Shown: positions 43,950-51,876, counted from the first letter of the stretch. The stretch: DNA of 54,652 nucleotides from Bacteroidales bacterium (GCA_017429685.1 JAFROL010000016.1:1-54652), one strand, 5' to 3'. Translations and numbers: made by a program. The notes: generated from the sequence alone by a model not told the origin.

Positions 43950-44777
43950 TTATTCAAACAAATTCTTAATCATTGCACTGTTGCGCAGCACTGCGTTGAA
44001 GAGGCCTTCGATGTTAAGCTGGCTCTCACCCATACCGTTGTTGACCAGCACGTTGAGGTAGCCGCCAGGCATCATTTCGCTGTAGAGGGCGTCGGGGCGC
44101 TGCTGGCCGCCGTACTCGAAGTAAAGCTTGTCGGTAATCTTCTCGACCGAAGCGTCGAGCAACACGCTGTTGTTCGAGATGATGATGATGGGGTCGATCA
44201 GATTCTCAACATCCTTCACCTGGTGAGTCGAGATAATGATTGTCTGCTCCTCGCCTACCTTCTCGCTGAGGATGCGGCGGAAGTCGGCCTTCGACGGGAT
44301 GTCCAATCCGTTGGTGGGCTCGTCGAGCAGCAGATAGTCGGTGTTCAGCGCCATTGCGCAGGCGAGCAACGATTTCTTCTGCTGACCGAAACTCATCTCC
44401 TTGAACTTACGGCTGATGTCAACCTTCAACTCTCCAGCCAAGTGCTGCAGCATCTCACCGCTCTGCTTGGGATAGAACGGAGCCAGGTCGTTGAAAAACT
44501 TCTCAGGCGTTGCGCTGTCGGGCAGTTGCACCTCGTCGGGCAGCAGGAAGATGTTCTGCAGGAACTCCGGCTGACGGTCGAAGCTCACCTGTTCGTCGAC
44601 CGTACAGCTGCCAGCCGTAGGTTTCAAAAGTCCGCTGATGGCTTTCAGCAGCGTGGTCTTGCCTACTCCATTTTCACCCAGAAGGCCGTAGATGGCACCC
44701 TTCTGGAATTGGAGATTGATGTTGTCAAACACCTGCGTTTTGGTGTACGAGAACGAGAAATTCTTAATGTCAATCAT
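43950..44777 (-). CDS. ABC transporter ATP-binding protein
   Basis: A 275-residue ATPase with Walker A GLLGENGVGKTTLLKAI, signature MSFGQQKKSLLACAMAL (degenerate LSGGQ), Walker B YLLLDEPTNGLDIPSK and the H-loop ISTHQVKDVENL. It lies first in the operon and pairs with the permease at 43041. The class is that of multi-drug/antibiotic exporters regulated by YtrA-type GntR proteins. A promoter and operator-like dyad lie upstream at 44845-44875. Confidence 0.95.
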   Translation of the reverse strand: MIDIKNFSFSYTKTQVFDNINLQFQKGAIYGLLGENGVGKTTLLKAISGLLKPTAGSCTVDEQVSFDRQPEFLQNIFLLPDEVQLPDSATPEKFFNDLAPFYPKQSGEMLQHLAGELKVDISRKFKEMSFGQQKKSLLACAMALNTDYLLLDEPTNGLDIPSKADFRRILSEKVGEEQTIIISTHQVKDVENLIDPIIIISNNSVLLDASVEKITDKLYFEYGGQQRPDALYSEMMPGGYLNVLVNNGMGESQLNIEGLFNAVLRNSAMIKNLFE

Positions 44778-44844
44778 TTTCTTATAAGTTTAATTTATTG
44801 TTTATTTTTCTATTTTTCAATTCGTTGTACGATTATTTCACTAC

Positions 44845-44864
44845 TGTATTAGTTCATTAGTACA
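44845..44864. promoter_or_regulatory. Candidate GntR/YtrA operator
   Basis: TGTATTAGTTCATTAGTACA is a near-perfect dyad; the half-sites TGTATTAGT and TGTACTAAT agree at 7 of 9. It sits over the predicted start of transcription, directly downstream of the -7 element on the minus strand. This is the expected position of a self-regulated YtrA-type operator. Confidence 0.6.
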
Positions 44865-44867
44865 CTG

Positions 44868-44875
44868 CAAAAGTA
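44868..44875 (-). promoter_or_regulatory. -7 element of the ABC operon
   Basis: TACTTTTG on the minus strand, with a start near 44861 and a leader of about 80 bases to the ATPase gene. Confidence 0.65.
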
Positions 44876-45054
44876 CTACAAATTTTGAAACCACCAAAAT
44901 ATTTAACAAAAAAATTTAAATATTTTCTAAAAAATTCAAATTTTCCCTGCTCGCCTGCGGCATCGCGAAATCTTGTAAATCTTGTAAATTATTCGCTTCG
45001 CGCCAATTGCGAAGGCCATTGTCGGCCGGGCCTATGGCATACCACCCCAAAAAG

Positions 45055-45084
45055 CAAAAAAAGGCCTTGCATCGTTGCAAGGCC
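45055..45084 (-). terminator. Intrinsic terminator downstream of the toxin gene
   Basis: On the minus strand GGCCTTGCA, loop ACGA and TGCAAGGCC (45084-45063), then a run of T. Confidence 0.85.
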
Positions 45085-45102
45085 ATTATCGTGATGTTTA
45101 TT

Positions 45103-45210
45103 TTACAGTGTTTCTATTTTAAATGCACCAAAATACATTACGCTACCGGAACGGCCACCAGCAGATCCTACATCCTCTCCGATTACTTGTGCAATCTGTA
45201 AGGGTAAAAA
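45103..45210 (-). pseudogene. Possible 3' remnant of a gene
   Basis: A frame of 35 codons, reading LPLQIAQVIGEDVGSAGG and RSGSVMYFGAFKIETL, lies between a stop and its own stop at 45105-45103, directly before the terminator. No usable ATG precedes the Gly-rich part. It may be the tail of a lost gene or a small protein with an unusual start. No family is recognised. Confidence 0.3.
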
Positions 45211-45244
45211 TCAGCGAGTTATGAATATTATAATCCATATTCAA

Positions 45245-45553
45245 TTAGTTGATGATCATTTTCGAGGGCAATATCTTGTCCACTATCGCCACGTTGCCTT
45301 CGATATGGAAAATGATGTTCAGCTGCTTGTTGTGGGTGCGCATTTGCTTGGCGTGAGGGTGGTAGTGCCGAACGGAACGGTAACGGCTTTCGGGTATGAT
45401 ACCTGCCAGATAACTCAGCGACATAATCTCAGCCTGCAGCTCCCGCGCATATTTGGCCGCGTGTTCCGGAGTGCTGACTGAAACAATATAGTCGGCAATG
45501 TCGCCAATGTCAGCAAAGGCCGTGTCGAGGATTCTGACCGTGTAGACTTTCAT
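45245..45553 (-). CDS. RelE/ParE-family toxin
   Basis: A 102-residue protein with the ParE/RelE pattern: VYTVRILDTAFADIGDIADYIV, PEHAAKYARELQAEIMSLSYLAGII, YRSVRHYHPHAKQ, LNIIFHIEGNVAIVDKILP. Members either cleave mRNA on the ribosome or inhibit gyrase. Its start overlaps the antitoxin stop by four bases. The HYHPHA and FHIEG segments suggest the ParE-like side of the family, but the target is unknown. Confidence 0.85.
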   Translation of the reverse strand: MKVYTVRILDTAFADIGDIADYIVSVSTPEHAAKYARELQAEIMSLSYLAGIIPESRYRSVRHYHPHAKQMRTHNKQLNIIFHIEGNVAIVDKILPSKMIIN

Positions 45554-45786
45554 AGCCTCTCCAGCACAGCCTGTTCCAACTTGTCGATAAACTCCTCGAC
45601 AGTGTGCAGCCGCTCTTTGGGCGTGGCCACCGTCTGCTTGTTGGCGCGTATTTTCTGCTCAAAAACGCGATTGAATTCCTCGCCCGCAACATAGCCTTCT
45701 GGAATTACAGTATGGGTATTTGCATCTTTTCGAGCTTGCGAGACATCAGGTTTCGTCGGCGTTGTGTATGCTACTTGTGATTCCAT
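45550..45786 (-). CDS. Antitoxin of the ParE-type pair
   Basis: ATG 45786 (MESQVAYTTPTKPDV) is chosen over a TTG at 45810 because the -7 element TACTTTTG covers 45815-45808. The 78-residue product has a disordered first half and a helical second half (EFNRVFEQKIRANKQ, RLHTVEEFIDKLEQAVLERL). Such C-terminal helices wrap the toxin. No DNA-binding motif (AbrB, RHH) is obvious. It overlaps the toxin gene by four bases. Confidence 0.75.
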   Translation of the reverse strand: MESQVAYTTPTKPDVSQARKDANTHTVIPEGYVAGEEFNRVFEQKIRANKQTVATPKERLHTVEEFIDKLEQAVLERL

Positions 45787-45807
45787 TTTGTCGTTGTTTT
45801 CGATTTG

Positions 45808-45815
45808 CAAAAGTA
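45808..45815 (-). promoter_or_regulatory. -7 element of the toxin-antitoxin operon
   Basis: TACTTTTG followed by C on the minus strand. It sets the transcription start near 45801 and so the antitoxin start at 45786. Confidence 0.65.
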
Positions 45816-45949
45816 CGAAGAATTATCGGATTGACAAAATACATTTATAATAAATTTAAGTTTCTACAAACGGACACAATATTTTTTCGCGAAAAACGTT
45901 AATCGTATTGATATCTCAATTCACTGGTCACTAATTAAAAACAAATACT

Positions 45950-47131
45950 ATGCACGACTTTACTTTTCAAAACCCTGTCAAGATTCATTTTGGTCACGAG
46001 AAACTGGCCCTTATCGGCGAAGAACTGAAGAAATTCGGCAAGCGCGTGCTCCTCACCTACGGTGGCGGCAGCATCAAGCGCATTGGCCTCTACGACCGCG
46101 TGGTCGAGGAGGTCAAAAAGGCCGGTATGGAGCTCTACGAGCTGCCCGGCATCGAACCCAATCCCCGCATCGGCTCGGTGCGCGATGGGGCACGCCTCTG
46201 CAAGGAGCACAACATCGACGTGCTGCTGGCCGTCGGCGGCGGAAGCACCATCGACTGCACCAAATGGATTGCCGCAGCAGCCTGCGTGGACCACGACGCG
46301 TGGGACTTCTTCGACTACGAGAAATGGCCGCCCGTCAACAAGGCCCTGCCCATCGTCAGCGTGCTGACCCTGTCGGCCACAGGCTCCGAGATGGACAGCG
46401 GCGGCGTCATCAGCAACCCCGAGACCAACGACAAGCGCGGCCGCCTCAGCCCGCTGCTGTTCCCCAAAGTGTCGTTCCTCGACCCGACGCTGACCTACAC
46501 CGTCAGCCCCTACCAGACGGCCTGCGGCAGCGCCGATATCTTCTCGCACCTGATGGAGGAATACTTCACCACCGGCGAACCTATGTTTATGATTGACACC
46601 TTCATAGAGGGTATGATGCGCACCATAGTCCGCTACGCGCCCATCGCTATGCGCGAGCCCGACAACTACGAGGCCCGCGCCAACCTGATGTGGGCATCGT
46701 CGTGGGCCATCAACGGCCTGATCGGTGCCGACAAGGGACAGGCCTGGAGCTGCCACCCGATGGAGCACGAGCTGTCGGCCGTATACGACATCACCCACGG
46801 CCACGGCCTGGCCATCCTCTCGCCCCGCTGGCTCGAGTTCTGTATGGACGACGAGACAATGCCGCGCATCGCCCGCTTCGGCATCACCGTCTTCGGCCTC
46901 GACCCCACCCTGCCCCAACGCGAACTGGCCCTGCGCGCCATAGACCAGCTCGGCCACTTCCTCTTCGACATCCTCGGCCTGAAGCGCACCCTGCCCGAGC
47001 TCGACATCGACGAAAGCCACTTCGACTCGATGGCAGCCAAAGCCGTCCTGCCCTACAAAGGCACCATCCCCGGCTTCCGCCCGCTAACCAAGGACGATGT
47101 GGTCAGCATCTACCGGATGTGTATGAAATAA
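45950..47131 (+). CDS. Iron-containing alcohol dehydrogenase (YqhD/Bdh-like)
   Basis: A 393-residue enzyme. The NAD(P) fold has LLTYGGGSIKRIGLYD and LLAVGGGSTIDCTKWIAAA. The metal-binding region is ADIFSHLMEEYF together with HPMEHELSAVYDITHGHGLAIL, which supplies His ligands for iron or zinc. The GGGSIKR/VGGGST pattern matches the NADPH-dependent YqhD and butanol dehydrogenase branch, which reduces short aldehydes. It is a single transcription unit with a terminator at 47281. The stop codon is directly followed by a large palindromic array. No promoter stands out upstream. Confidence 0.93.
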   Translation: MHDFTFQNPVKIHFGHEKLALIGEELKKFGKRVLLTYGGGSIKRIGLYDRVVEEVKKAGMELYELPGIEPNPRIGSVRDGARLCKEHNIDVLLAVGGGSTIDCTKWIAAAACVDHDAWDFFDYEKWPPVNKALPIVSVLTLSATGSEMDSGGVISNPETNDKRGRLSPLLFPKVSFLDPTLTYTVSPYQTACGSADIFSHLMEEYFTTGEPMFMIDTFIEGMMRTIVRYAPIAMREPDNYEARANLMWASSWAINGLIGADKGQAWSCHPMEHELSAVYDITHGHGLAILSPRWLEFCMDDETMPRIARFGITVFGLDPTLPQRELALRAIDQLGHFLFDILGLKRTLPELDIDESHFDSMAAKAVLPYKGTIPGFRPLTKDDVVSIYRMCMK

Positions 47132-47280
47132 TGTGTTAATGTGTAAATTCGTTAATTCGTTAGTGGCTGGCGCGTCAACCATTAACAAATTAACGAATTT
47201 ACACATTAACAAATTAACAAGTTAACACATTAACAAGTTAACACATTAACGAATTAACAAATTTACAAATTCACACATTA
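47132..47280. repeat. Palindromic octamer element
   Basis: Directly after the stop codon, four octamers (47132-47163) are inverted relative to about 12.5 octamers (47181-47280) of the type ATTAACAA, ATTAACGA, ATTTACAC, GTTAACAC. The first 22 bp of arm are almost perfectly complementary. The 17-bp centre TGGCTGGCGCGTCAACC contains the core (minus strand GACGCGCCAGCCA). Confidence 0.9.
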
Positions 47281-47315
47281 GAGTACCCCAACCGTGATGT
47301 GGTACTCTCTATTTA
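47281..47315 (+). terminator. Hairpin terminator of the dehydrogenase gene
   Basis: GAGTACC (47281-47287) pairs with GGTACTC (47301-47307) and is followed by a T-containing stretch (TCTATTTACTTT). It is moderately strong. Confidence 0.6.
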
Positions 47316-47344
47316 CTTTATGGAATTAAGTATTTTGCCCAAGG

Positions 47345-48175
47345 TCAGTCGGCCGGGAAGGCAATCTCGCGCTCAATGACCTGATATGGGTTGTTGTTGC
47401 GATAGATGGTCTGACGCACCCAGTTGTCGTCCTCATCGTATTCGTAGACGTAGCTGTGCTTCCAGTTCAGGTGCTCGTCGTAGTTGAACGAGCTGACTTC
47501 GACGACGTTGTCGTGGTCGTCGTAGTAGTAGGTAGTCAGGGCTACAAGGAACTCGTCGGCATCGTAGAAGCGCCACTCAATGCGGTTGCCGCGATTGTCG
47601 TACTTGTAGAGATAGCGCTGCATCAGGTCGCCGTCGGGGTTGTAGAACTCCAGCTCGGTGTTGTTGCCCATATTGTCGTACTTGTAGACGCGACGCTCGG
47701 TCATCTGGCCGTCTGCGCCATAACTCTGTTCCTCCACAAGGCGGTTGTTCTCGTACTTGCTGGTCTCCTTCTTGCTCATACGCTCTTTCATATAGACCGT
47801 GCGGGCAATGCGGTTGCCGTTCTTGTCGTTGAGGTATGCCGTGCGACCAGTCAGCTGGTTGGCCTTGTTGTACTCGTTCCAGCCAAGGGCATAGCCGTTG
47901 ACGTCGAAATAGTACGAAAAATAGGTGTACTCGCCATTGGTGCGGCGAATCTTGTCGGCAAAGTTGCCGCGCTTGTCGAAGGTGATGCTGTCGATGCACA
48001 CCAGCTGGCGGCCGCCATTCTTGCCGCCAAACATATTATACGTATATTCAATCACATACAGGGCGTTGCCGTGGATACCCATCTCGGTACGTGAATTCTT
48101 GCGGGGACCGCCGCCAGCGGCAAATGTAACTCCTGCCGTCAGTAAGGCAATAGCTAAAACGATGCTTTTCTTCAT
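47345..48175 (-). CDS. Secreted YD-repeat-like protein
   Basis: A 276-residue protein with signal MKKSIVLAIALLTAGVTFAA. It has at least seven related units such as TYFSYYFDVNGYALGWNEYN, RTAYLNDKNGNRIARTVY, RRVYKYDNMGNNTELEFYN, RYLYKYDNRGNRIEWRFYD and TYYYDDHDNVVEVSSFNYD. The pattern YxYDxxGNxxxxxxY matches the YD/RHS repeat. RHS repeats form beta-shells around a toxin in larger proteins, but this one is far too small for that and has no toxin domain. It is probably a periplasmic or surface-bound protein of unknown role. Confidence 0.7.
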   Translation of the reverse strand: MKKSIVLAIALLTAGVTFAAGGGPRKNSRTEMGIHGNALYVIEYTYNMFGGKNGGRQLVCIDSITFDKRGNFADKIRRTNGEYTYFSYYFDVNGYALGWNEYNKANQLTGRTAYLNDKNGNRIARTVYMKERMSKKETSKYENNRLVEEQSYGADGQMTERRVYKYDNMGNNTELEFYNPDGDLMQRYLYKYDNRGNRIEWRFYDADEFLVALTTYYYDDHDNVVEVSSFNYDEHLNWKHSYVYEYDEDDNWVRQTIYRNNNPYQVIEREIAFPAD

Positions 48176-48233
48176 TTTGCGTGATATTTATTGTTCTTCT
48201 TAACGCGTATTTTTCTTTTTTATTGTGTGATGG

Positions 48234-49688
48234 TTATTTTTTTGCATTTTTGTTGAAACGTGCCATCCAGCGGACGAAGATGGCGAAGAATAGAAGGGTG
48301 ACGACTGCGGCAAGGATGTAGCCGATATTGCGCGGAATCAAACTACCAAAACCCTCTTTCTGAGCTACAAAGATAAAGCTGATGGTCACCATACTCATAA
48401 ACAGGGCCGGGACGAGCGTCGTCAGATACCACAGCGTGCGCGGTTTGTGCTGCACCAGGAAGACAGTGACAGTCCAAAGGGTGACCATTGCCAGCACCTG
48501 GTTGGCCCAGGAGAAATAGCGCCAGATTACCTGGAAGCCTTCCTTGTCGACCAACGAGAACACCAAAAGTCCGGCAGCAAGGACAAACACCGGCAATGCC
48601 ACCAAAAGGCGCTTAGGAACGGGCTTCTGGTCGACGTGCATAAAGTCGGCCACTATCAGGCGTGCCGACCGCAGCGCCGTGTCGCCGCTGGTGACGGCAG
48701 CGCTGATGACACCCAGTATGCAGACGACGGCAATGGCCTTGGGGAACCACTCGTTGGCGATGACGCCGACCATATCGTTGCCGCTCTTGCCGACGCACAG
48801 TTCAGGCTTGTCGTGGAAGAAATAGGCGGCGGCAGCAGCCCAAATCAGGGCCACGACGCCTTCGGTGATCATAGCGCCATAGAAGATGGGGCGGCACTGC
48901 TTCTCGTTCACCATACAACGGGCCATCAGGGGCGACTGCGTGGCGTGGAATCCGCTGATGGCGCCACAGGCGATAGAGATGAACATCATCGGGAAGATGG
49001 GGTTGGTAGCTGCCTGCGGATGACGGTTTTCCATACCGCTCCACAGTTCGGGGATTGGCACCTTATAGACAATGAACGCCACAACGATAGCCACGGCCAT
49101 TGCCAGCAACAGGATGCCGAAAATGGGGTAAATCTTGCCAATCACCTTGTCGATAGGCAGAAGCGTTGCCAGCAAATAGTAGGCAAAAATGATACCCACC
49201 CAGATGAAGATGTTCCAGTCGGGAGTGAAATTCTGGTTCAGCAGTACGGCTGGGGTGTTTACAAACACCGCGCCGACCAGAATCATCAGCAGCACCGTGA
49301 AGCCGCGCATAAACTGCTTCATACCGTTGCCGAGATAGGTGCCGTGGATTTCGGGCAGCGATGCACCATCCTGGCGCAGCGAGATGAATCCGCTGATGAA
49401 ATCGTGCACCGCACCGGCGAAGATGCAGCCAAAGACAATCCAGATGAACGACGCCGTGCCGAACTGCGCACCCATAATGGCACCGCAGATGGGACCCACG
49501 CCGGCGATGTTGAGGAACTGGATAAGGAACACGCGCCACGGCTTCATCGGCACATAGTCGACACCGTCGGGATGCGCCACAGCCGGGGTGGTACGATTTG
49601 CGTCAACGCCAAGCAGACGCTCTATAAACTTGGAATAAAGAAAGTATCCAAGCAGCAGCAAAACAATCGAAATACAAAATGTTATCAT
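48234..49688 (-). CDS. cstA: CstA-family peptide/pyruvate transporter
   Basis: A 484-residue membrane protein with about 13 helices. It has the CstA marks: VPMKPWRVFLIQFLNIAGVGPICGAIMGAQFG, HDFISGFISLRQDGASLPEI, GFHATQSPLMARCM and SGDTALRSARLIVADF. The short length fits the Bacteroidetes form. CstA carries pyruvate or peptides across the cytoplasmic membrane during carbon starvation. No operon partner is evident; a repeat lies upstream. Confidence 0.9.
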   Translation of the reverse strand: MITFCISIVLLLLGYFLYSKFIERLLGVDANRTTPAVAHPDGVDYVPMKPWRVFLIQFLNIAGVGPICGAIMGAQFGTASFIWIVFGCIFAGAVHDFISGFISLRQDGASLPEIHGTYLGNGMKQFMRGFTVLLMILVGAVFVNTPAVLLNQNFTPDWNIFIWVGIIFAYYLLATLLPIDKVIGKIYPIFGILLLAMAVAIVVAFIVYKVPIPELWSGMENRHPQAATNPIFPMMFISIACGAISGFHATQSPLMARCMVNEKQCRPIFYGAMITEGVVALIWAAAAAYFFHDKPELCVGKSGNDMVGVIANEWFPKAIAVVCILGVISAAVTSGDTALRSARLIVADFMHVDQKPVPKRLLVALPVFVLAAGLLVFSLVDKEGFQVIWRYFSWANQVLAMVTLWTVTVFLVQHKPRTLWYLTTLVPALFMSMVTISFIFVAQKEGFGSLIPRNIGYILAAVVTLLFFAIFVRWMARFNKNAKK

Positions 49689-49717
49689 TTTTTTTTATTT
49701 TTATGCTTTTTGGGGAA

Positions 49718-49826
49718 GTTAAGAGAAGTTAAAGGAAGTTAAAGGACAATACGAATACGAATTATCTTCCCGCTTTCCTTTCTCTGTTCTCCGTTCTCCG
49801 TTCTCTGTTTTCCGTTCTCCGTTCTT
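49718..49826. repeat. Composite array: 10-mers, link, 7-mers
   Basis: Read on the minus strand from the stop codon of the hydrolase: eight heptamers of the GGAGAAC/GGAAAAC/AGAGAAC type, then GGG, then AATTCGTATTCGTATTGTCC, then three 10-mers of the TTTAACTTCC type. Order and link match the composite element at 15294-15411. It begins directly at the stop codon of the gene at 49827. Confidence 0.8.
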
Positions 49827-51227
49827 TCAAATCTCCACCTCTTCGCGGAAGTCGGCGATTTCGACGCGCTTGTAGCCACGCTTGTTGAGGGTCTCCTTGA
49901 AGTGCTCCTGCGTCTCCGACTCGCCGTGGACGAGGAAAATCTTCTTCAGGCGGCGTTTGTCCTGGCAGGAGATGTACTTGATCAGCTCCTCGTAGTCGCC
50001 GTGGCCTGACCACGACTCGATGCGGCGCAGGTCGGCGCGCACCTGATACGGACGGCCGAAGATGGACACCGTCTTGTCGCCACGCATAATCTTGGCACCC
50101 AGCGTCGACGGCTCGCAATAGCCCACGCAGAGGATGGTCGTCGTCGGGTTGTCGATGTTGTTGGCCAGATGGTGCTTCACGCGGCCGGCCTCCATCATTC
50201 CCGATGCCGAAATGATGATGCAAGGTTTGTGTCTTACATTCAGCGCCTTCGAAGCCTCGACCGACTGCACATACTGCAGGCGGTCGAACCCGAACGGGTC
50301 AGGATTGTCCTTCATATAAGCTATAATGTTGTCGTTGAAGCACTCGGGGTGCATACGCATAATATTGGTGGCGTTGACGCTCAGCGGGCTGTCGACAAAG
50401 ACGTCGATGTCGGGCAGCAGCCGCTTGCTGCGCAGACGGTCGAAAGCGTAGATGATTTCCTGCGCACGGCCGATGGCGAACGACGGGATGATGAGCTTGC
50501 CCTTCTTCTTGGTGCAGGTGTCGAGCGTGGCCATCAGCAGGTCCTGCTCGGCGGTGTCGAGCGTGGTGTGCAGACGGTCGCCGTAGGTCGACTCCATCAG
50601 CAGGTAGTCCACCTGCGGGAAAGGCTCGGGGTCCTTCAGTATGTGCTTGTCGTAGCGGCCCACATCGCCGGTGAAACCGAGCTTGATAGTGCGACGCCCC
50701 TCTTTGATTTCCAGATATACAAAAGCGCTGCCCAAAATATGGCCTGCATCGAAAAACTCGACCGACACCTCGCCCTCGATGTTGAACTTCTTGTGGTAGG
50801 GCACGCTGATGAAGCACTGCATACAGGCCTGCGCGTCCTGTTCGTTATAGATTGGTTCGACTGGTTCGAGGCCCTGCTTCTGACGCTTCTTGTTGAAAGT
50901 CTGCGTATCCGACTCCTGGATGCGGCCGGCGTCGGCCAACATAATGGCACACAGGTCGCGCGTGGCCGGCGTGCATACCACCACGCCGTTGAAACCCAGC
51001 TTGTAGATGTACGGTATCAACCCCGAATGGTCGATATGAGCGTGCGAAAGTATCAGATAGTCAATCTCCTTAGGGTCGAACCCCAGGTCGCGGTTCATAG
51101 CGTCGGTCTCGAGGCCCTTGCCCTGGTACATACCGCAGTCGAGCAGTATTTTCAGTCCTTTTTTAGTCGTGATGAGGTGCTTGCTGCCCGTCACCTCCCT
51201 TGTTGCTCCTAGAAATTCTAATTTCAT
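49827..51227 (-). CDS. Beta-CASP metallo-beta-lactamase-fold RNA nuclease
   Basis: A 466-residue protein. MBL motifs: ILLDCGMYQG, SHAHIDHSGLIPYIY (residues 61-75, zinc ligands), FFDAGHILGSA and VDYLLMESTYGDR. The beta-CASP domain has LIIPSFAIGRAQEIIYAFDRL, ISASGMMEAGRV and, near the end, SGHGDYEELIKYI and IFLVHGE. This is the YSH1/CPSF73-like 'RNA exonuclease/endonuclease' group common in bacteria. It most likely processes or degrades RNA. It has a 100-base leader from the promoter at 51333. Confidence 0.9.
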   Translation of the reverse strand: MKLEFLGATREVTGSKHLITTKKGLKILLDCGMYQGKGLETDAMNRDLGFDPKEIDYLILSHAHIDHSGLIPYIYKLGFNGVVVCTPATRDLCAIMLADAGRIQESDTQTFNKKRQKQGLEPVEPIYNEQDAQACMQCFISVPYHKKFNIEGEVSVEFFDAGHILGSAFVYLEIKEGRRTIKLGFTGDVGRYDKHILKDPEPFPQVDYLLMESTYGDRLHTTLDTAEQDLLMATLDTCTKKKGKLIIPSFAIGRAQEIIYAFDRLRSKRLLPDIDVFVDSPLSVNATNIMRMHPECFNDNIIAYMKDNPDPFGFDRLQYVQSVEASKALNVRHKPCIIISASGMMEAGRVKHHLANNIDNPTTTILCVGYCEPSTLGAKIMRGDKTVSIFGRPYQVRADLRRIESWSGHGDYEELIKYISCQDKRRLKKIFLVHGESETQEHFKETLNKRGYKRVEIADFREEVEI

Positions 51228-51332
51228 CGTCTTTTTTATTAAAAACCCCGACGCTGTTTCCTCTCACAACACAATATCACTCAACCGTTTGCACAGAAAC
51301 ACACATCGTTTGCAGGTCGCTTTTTAAGGTTA

Positions 51333-51340
51333 CAAAGATA
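51333..51340 (-). promoter_or_regulatory. -7 element of the beta-CASP gene
   Basis: TATCTTTG on the minus strand, predicted start near 51326, leader of about 100 bases. Confidence 0.5.
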
Positions 51341-51876
51341 AGATATTTTTATAAAAAAGGAAAATATTCAAAACAAAAATAATCATTCCTGCCGCAAACG
51401 GGCACCGACGGACAGAAAACTCGTCGCCCAAAAACGGCATTTTTTGCACAAAAACGCCACGCGACCGAATTTGCGCCAAAAACCGCAACAAAACATTGAT
51501 GCACAATCTATTACAAATGTTTATGAAAAAATTTTGAAAACCCCGAAAAATGGCCAAAAATGCGATTTTGCAAACCACTGGTTTCCAAGTACCAAATACC
51601 TACCAAAGTTCACTCAAACTCCTACCAAATTTTTACCAAATTCGGCGACAGTGGACTTTGAGAAAACTCTGGGCAATTTTTGGGCAATTTTTTGTGCTGC
51701 GCAGGGGGTGTTTTTCGCCCCTCGCGCCGACGGCCTCGCGAGGGGTGCATCGCCCCTTCGGCGCATACGCATCACCCATTCGCGACAACCGCAACCGCGC
51801 ATTATTTTCAGTCACGCCAACACCATCCACAATAAAAACAAGATGCGTGCGTTATAAGACTATCAAAAAGCATTTT
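51341..51876. other. Long gap with GC-rich hairpins, no convincing gene
   Basis: A frame open from 51550 runs in phase into the DUF389 gene, but its composition (poly-A tracts, repeated 11-mers, Arg/Pro runs) argues against translation. CCCCTCGCG (51718-51726) pairs with CGCGAGGGG (51737-51745), and further GC-rich repeats (CGCCCCTTCGGCG) follow. This may be a leader structure of the DUF389 gene. Confidence 0.4.
51590..51691. repeat. 11-bp arrays
   Basis: Five 11-mers of the type TACCAAATACC lie at 51590-51644 (units at 51590, 51601, 51612, 51623, 51634), followed by two identical TGGGCAATTTT units at 51670 and 51681. The period is the same as in the palindrome at 11771 and the array at 35651. 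Confidence 0.75.

Noticed and set aside
47181-47280. Possible CRISPR-like array
   Set aside because: Units are 8 bp, degenerate and without spacers, and there are no cas genes.
51550-51876. N-terminal extension of the DUF389 protein
   Set aside because: It contains 11-mer arrays, A-tracts and hairpins and is rich in Arg and Pro; family members begin near the codons used at 51877.
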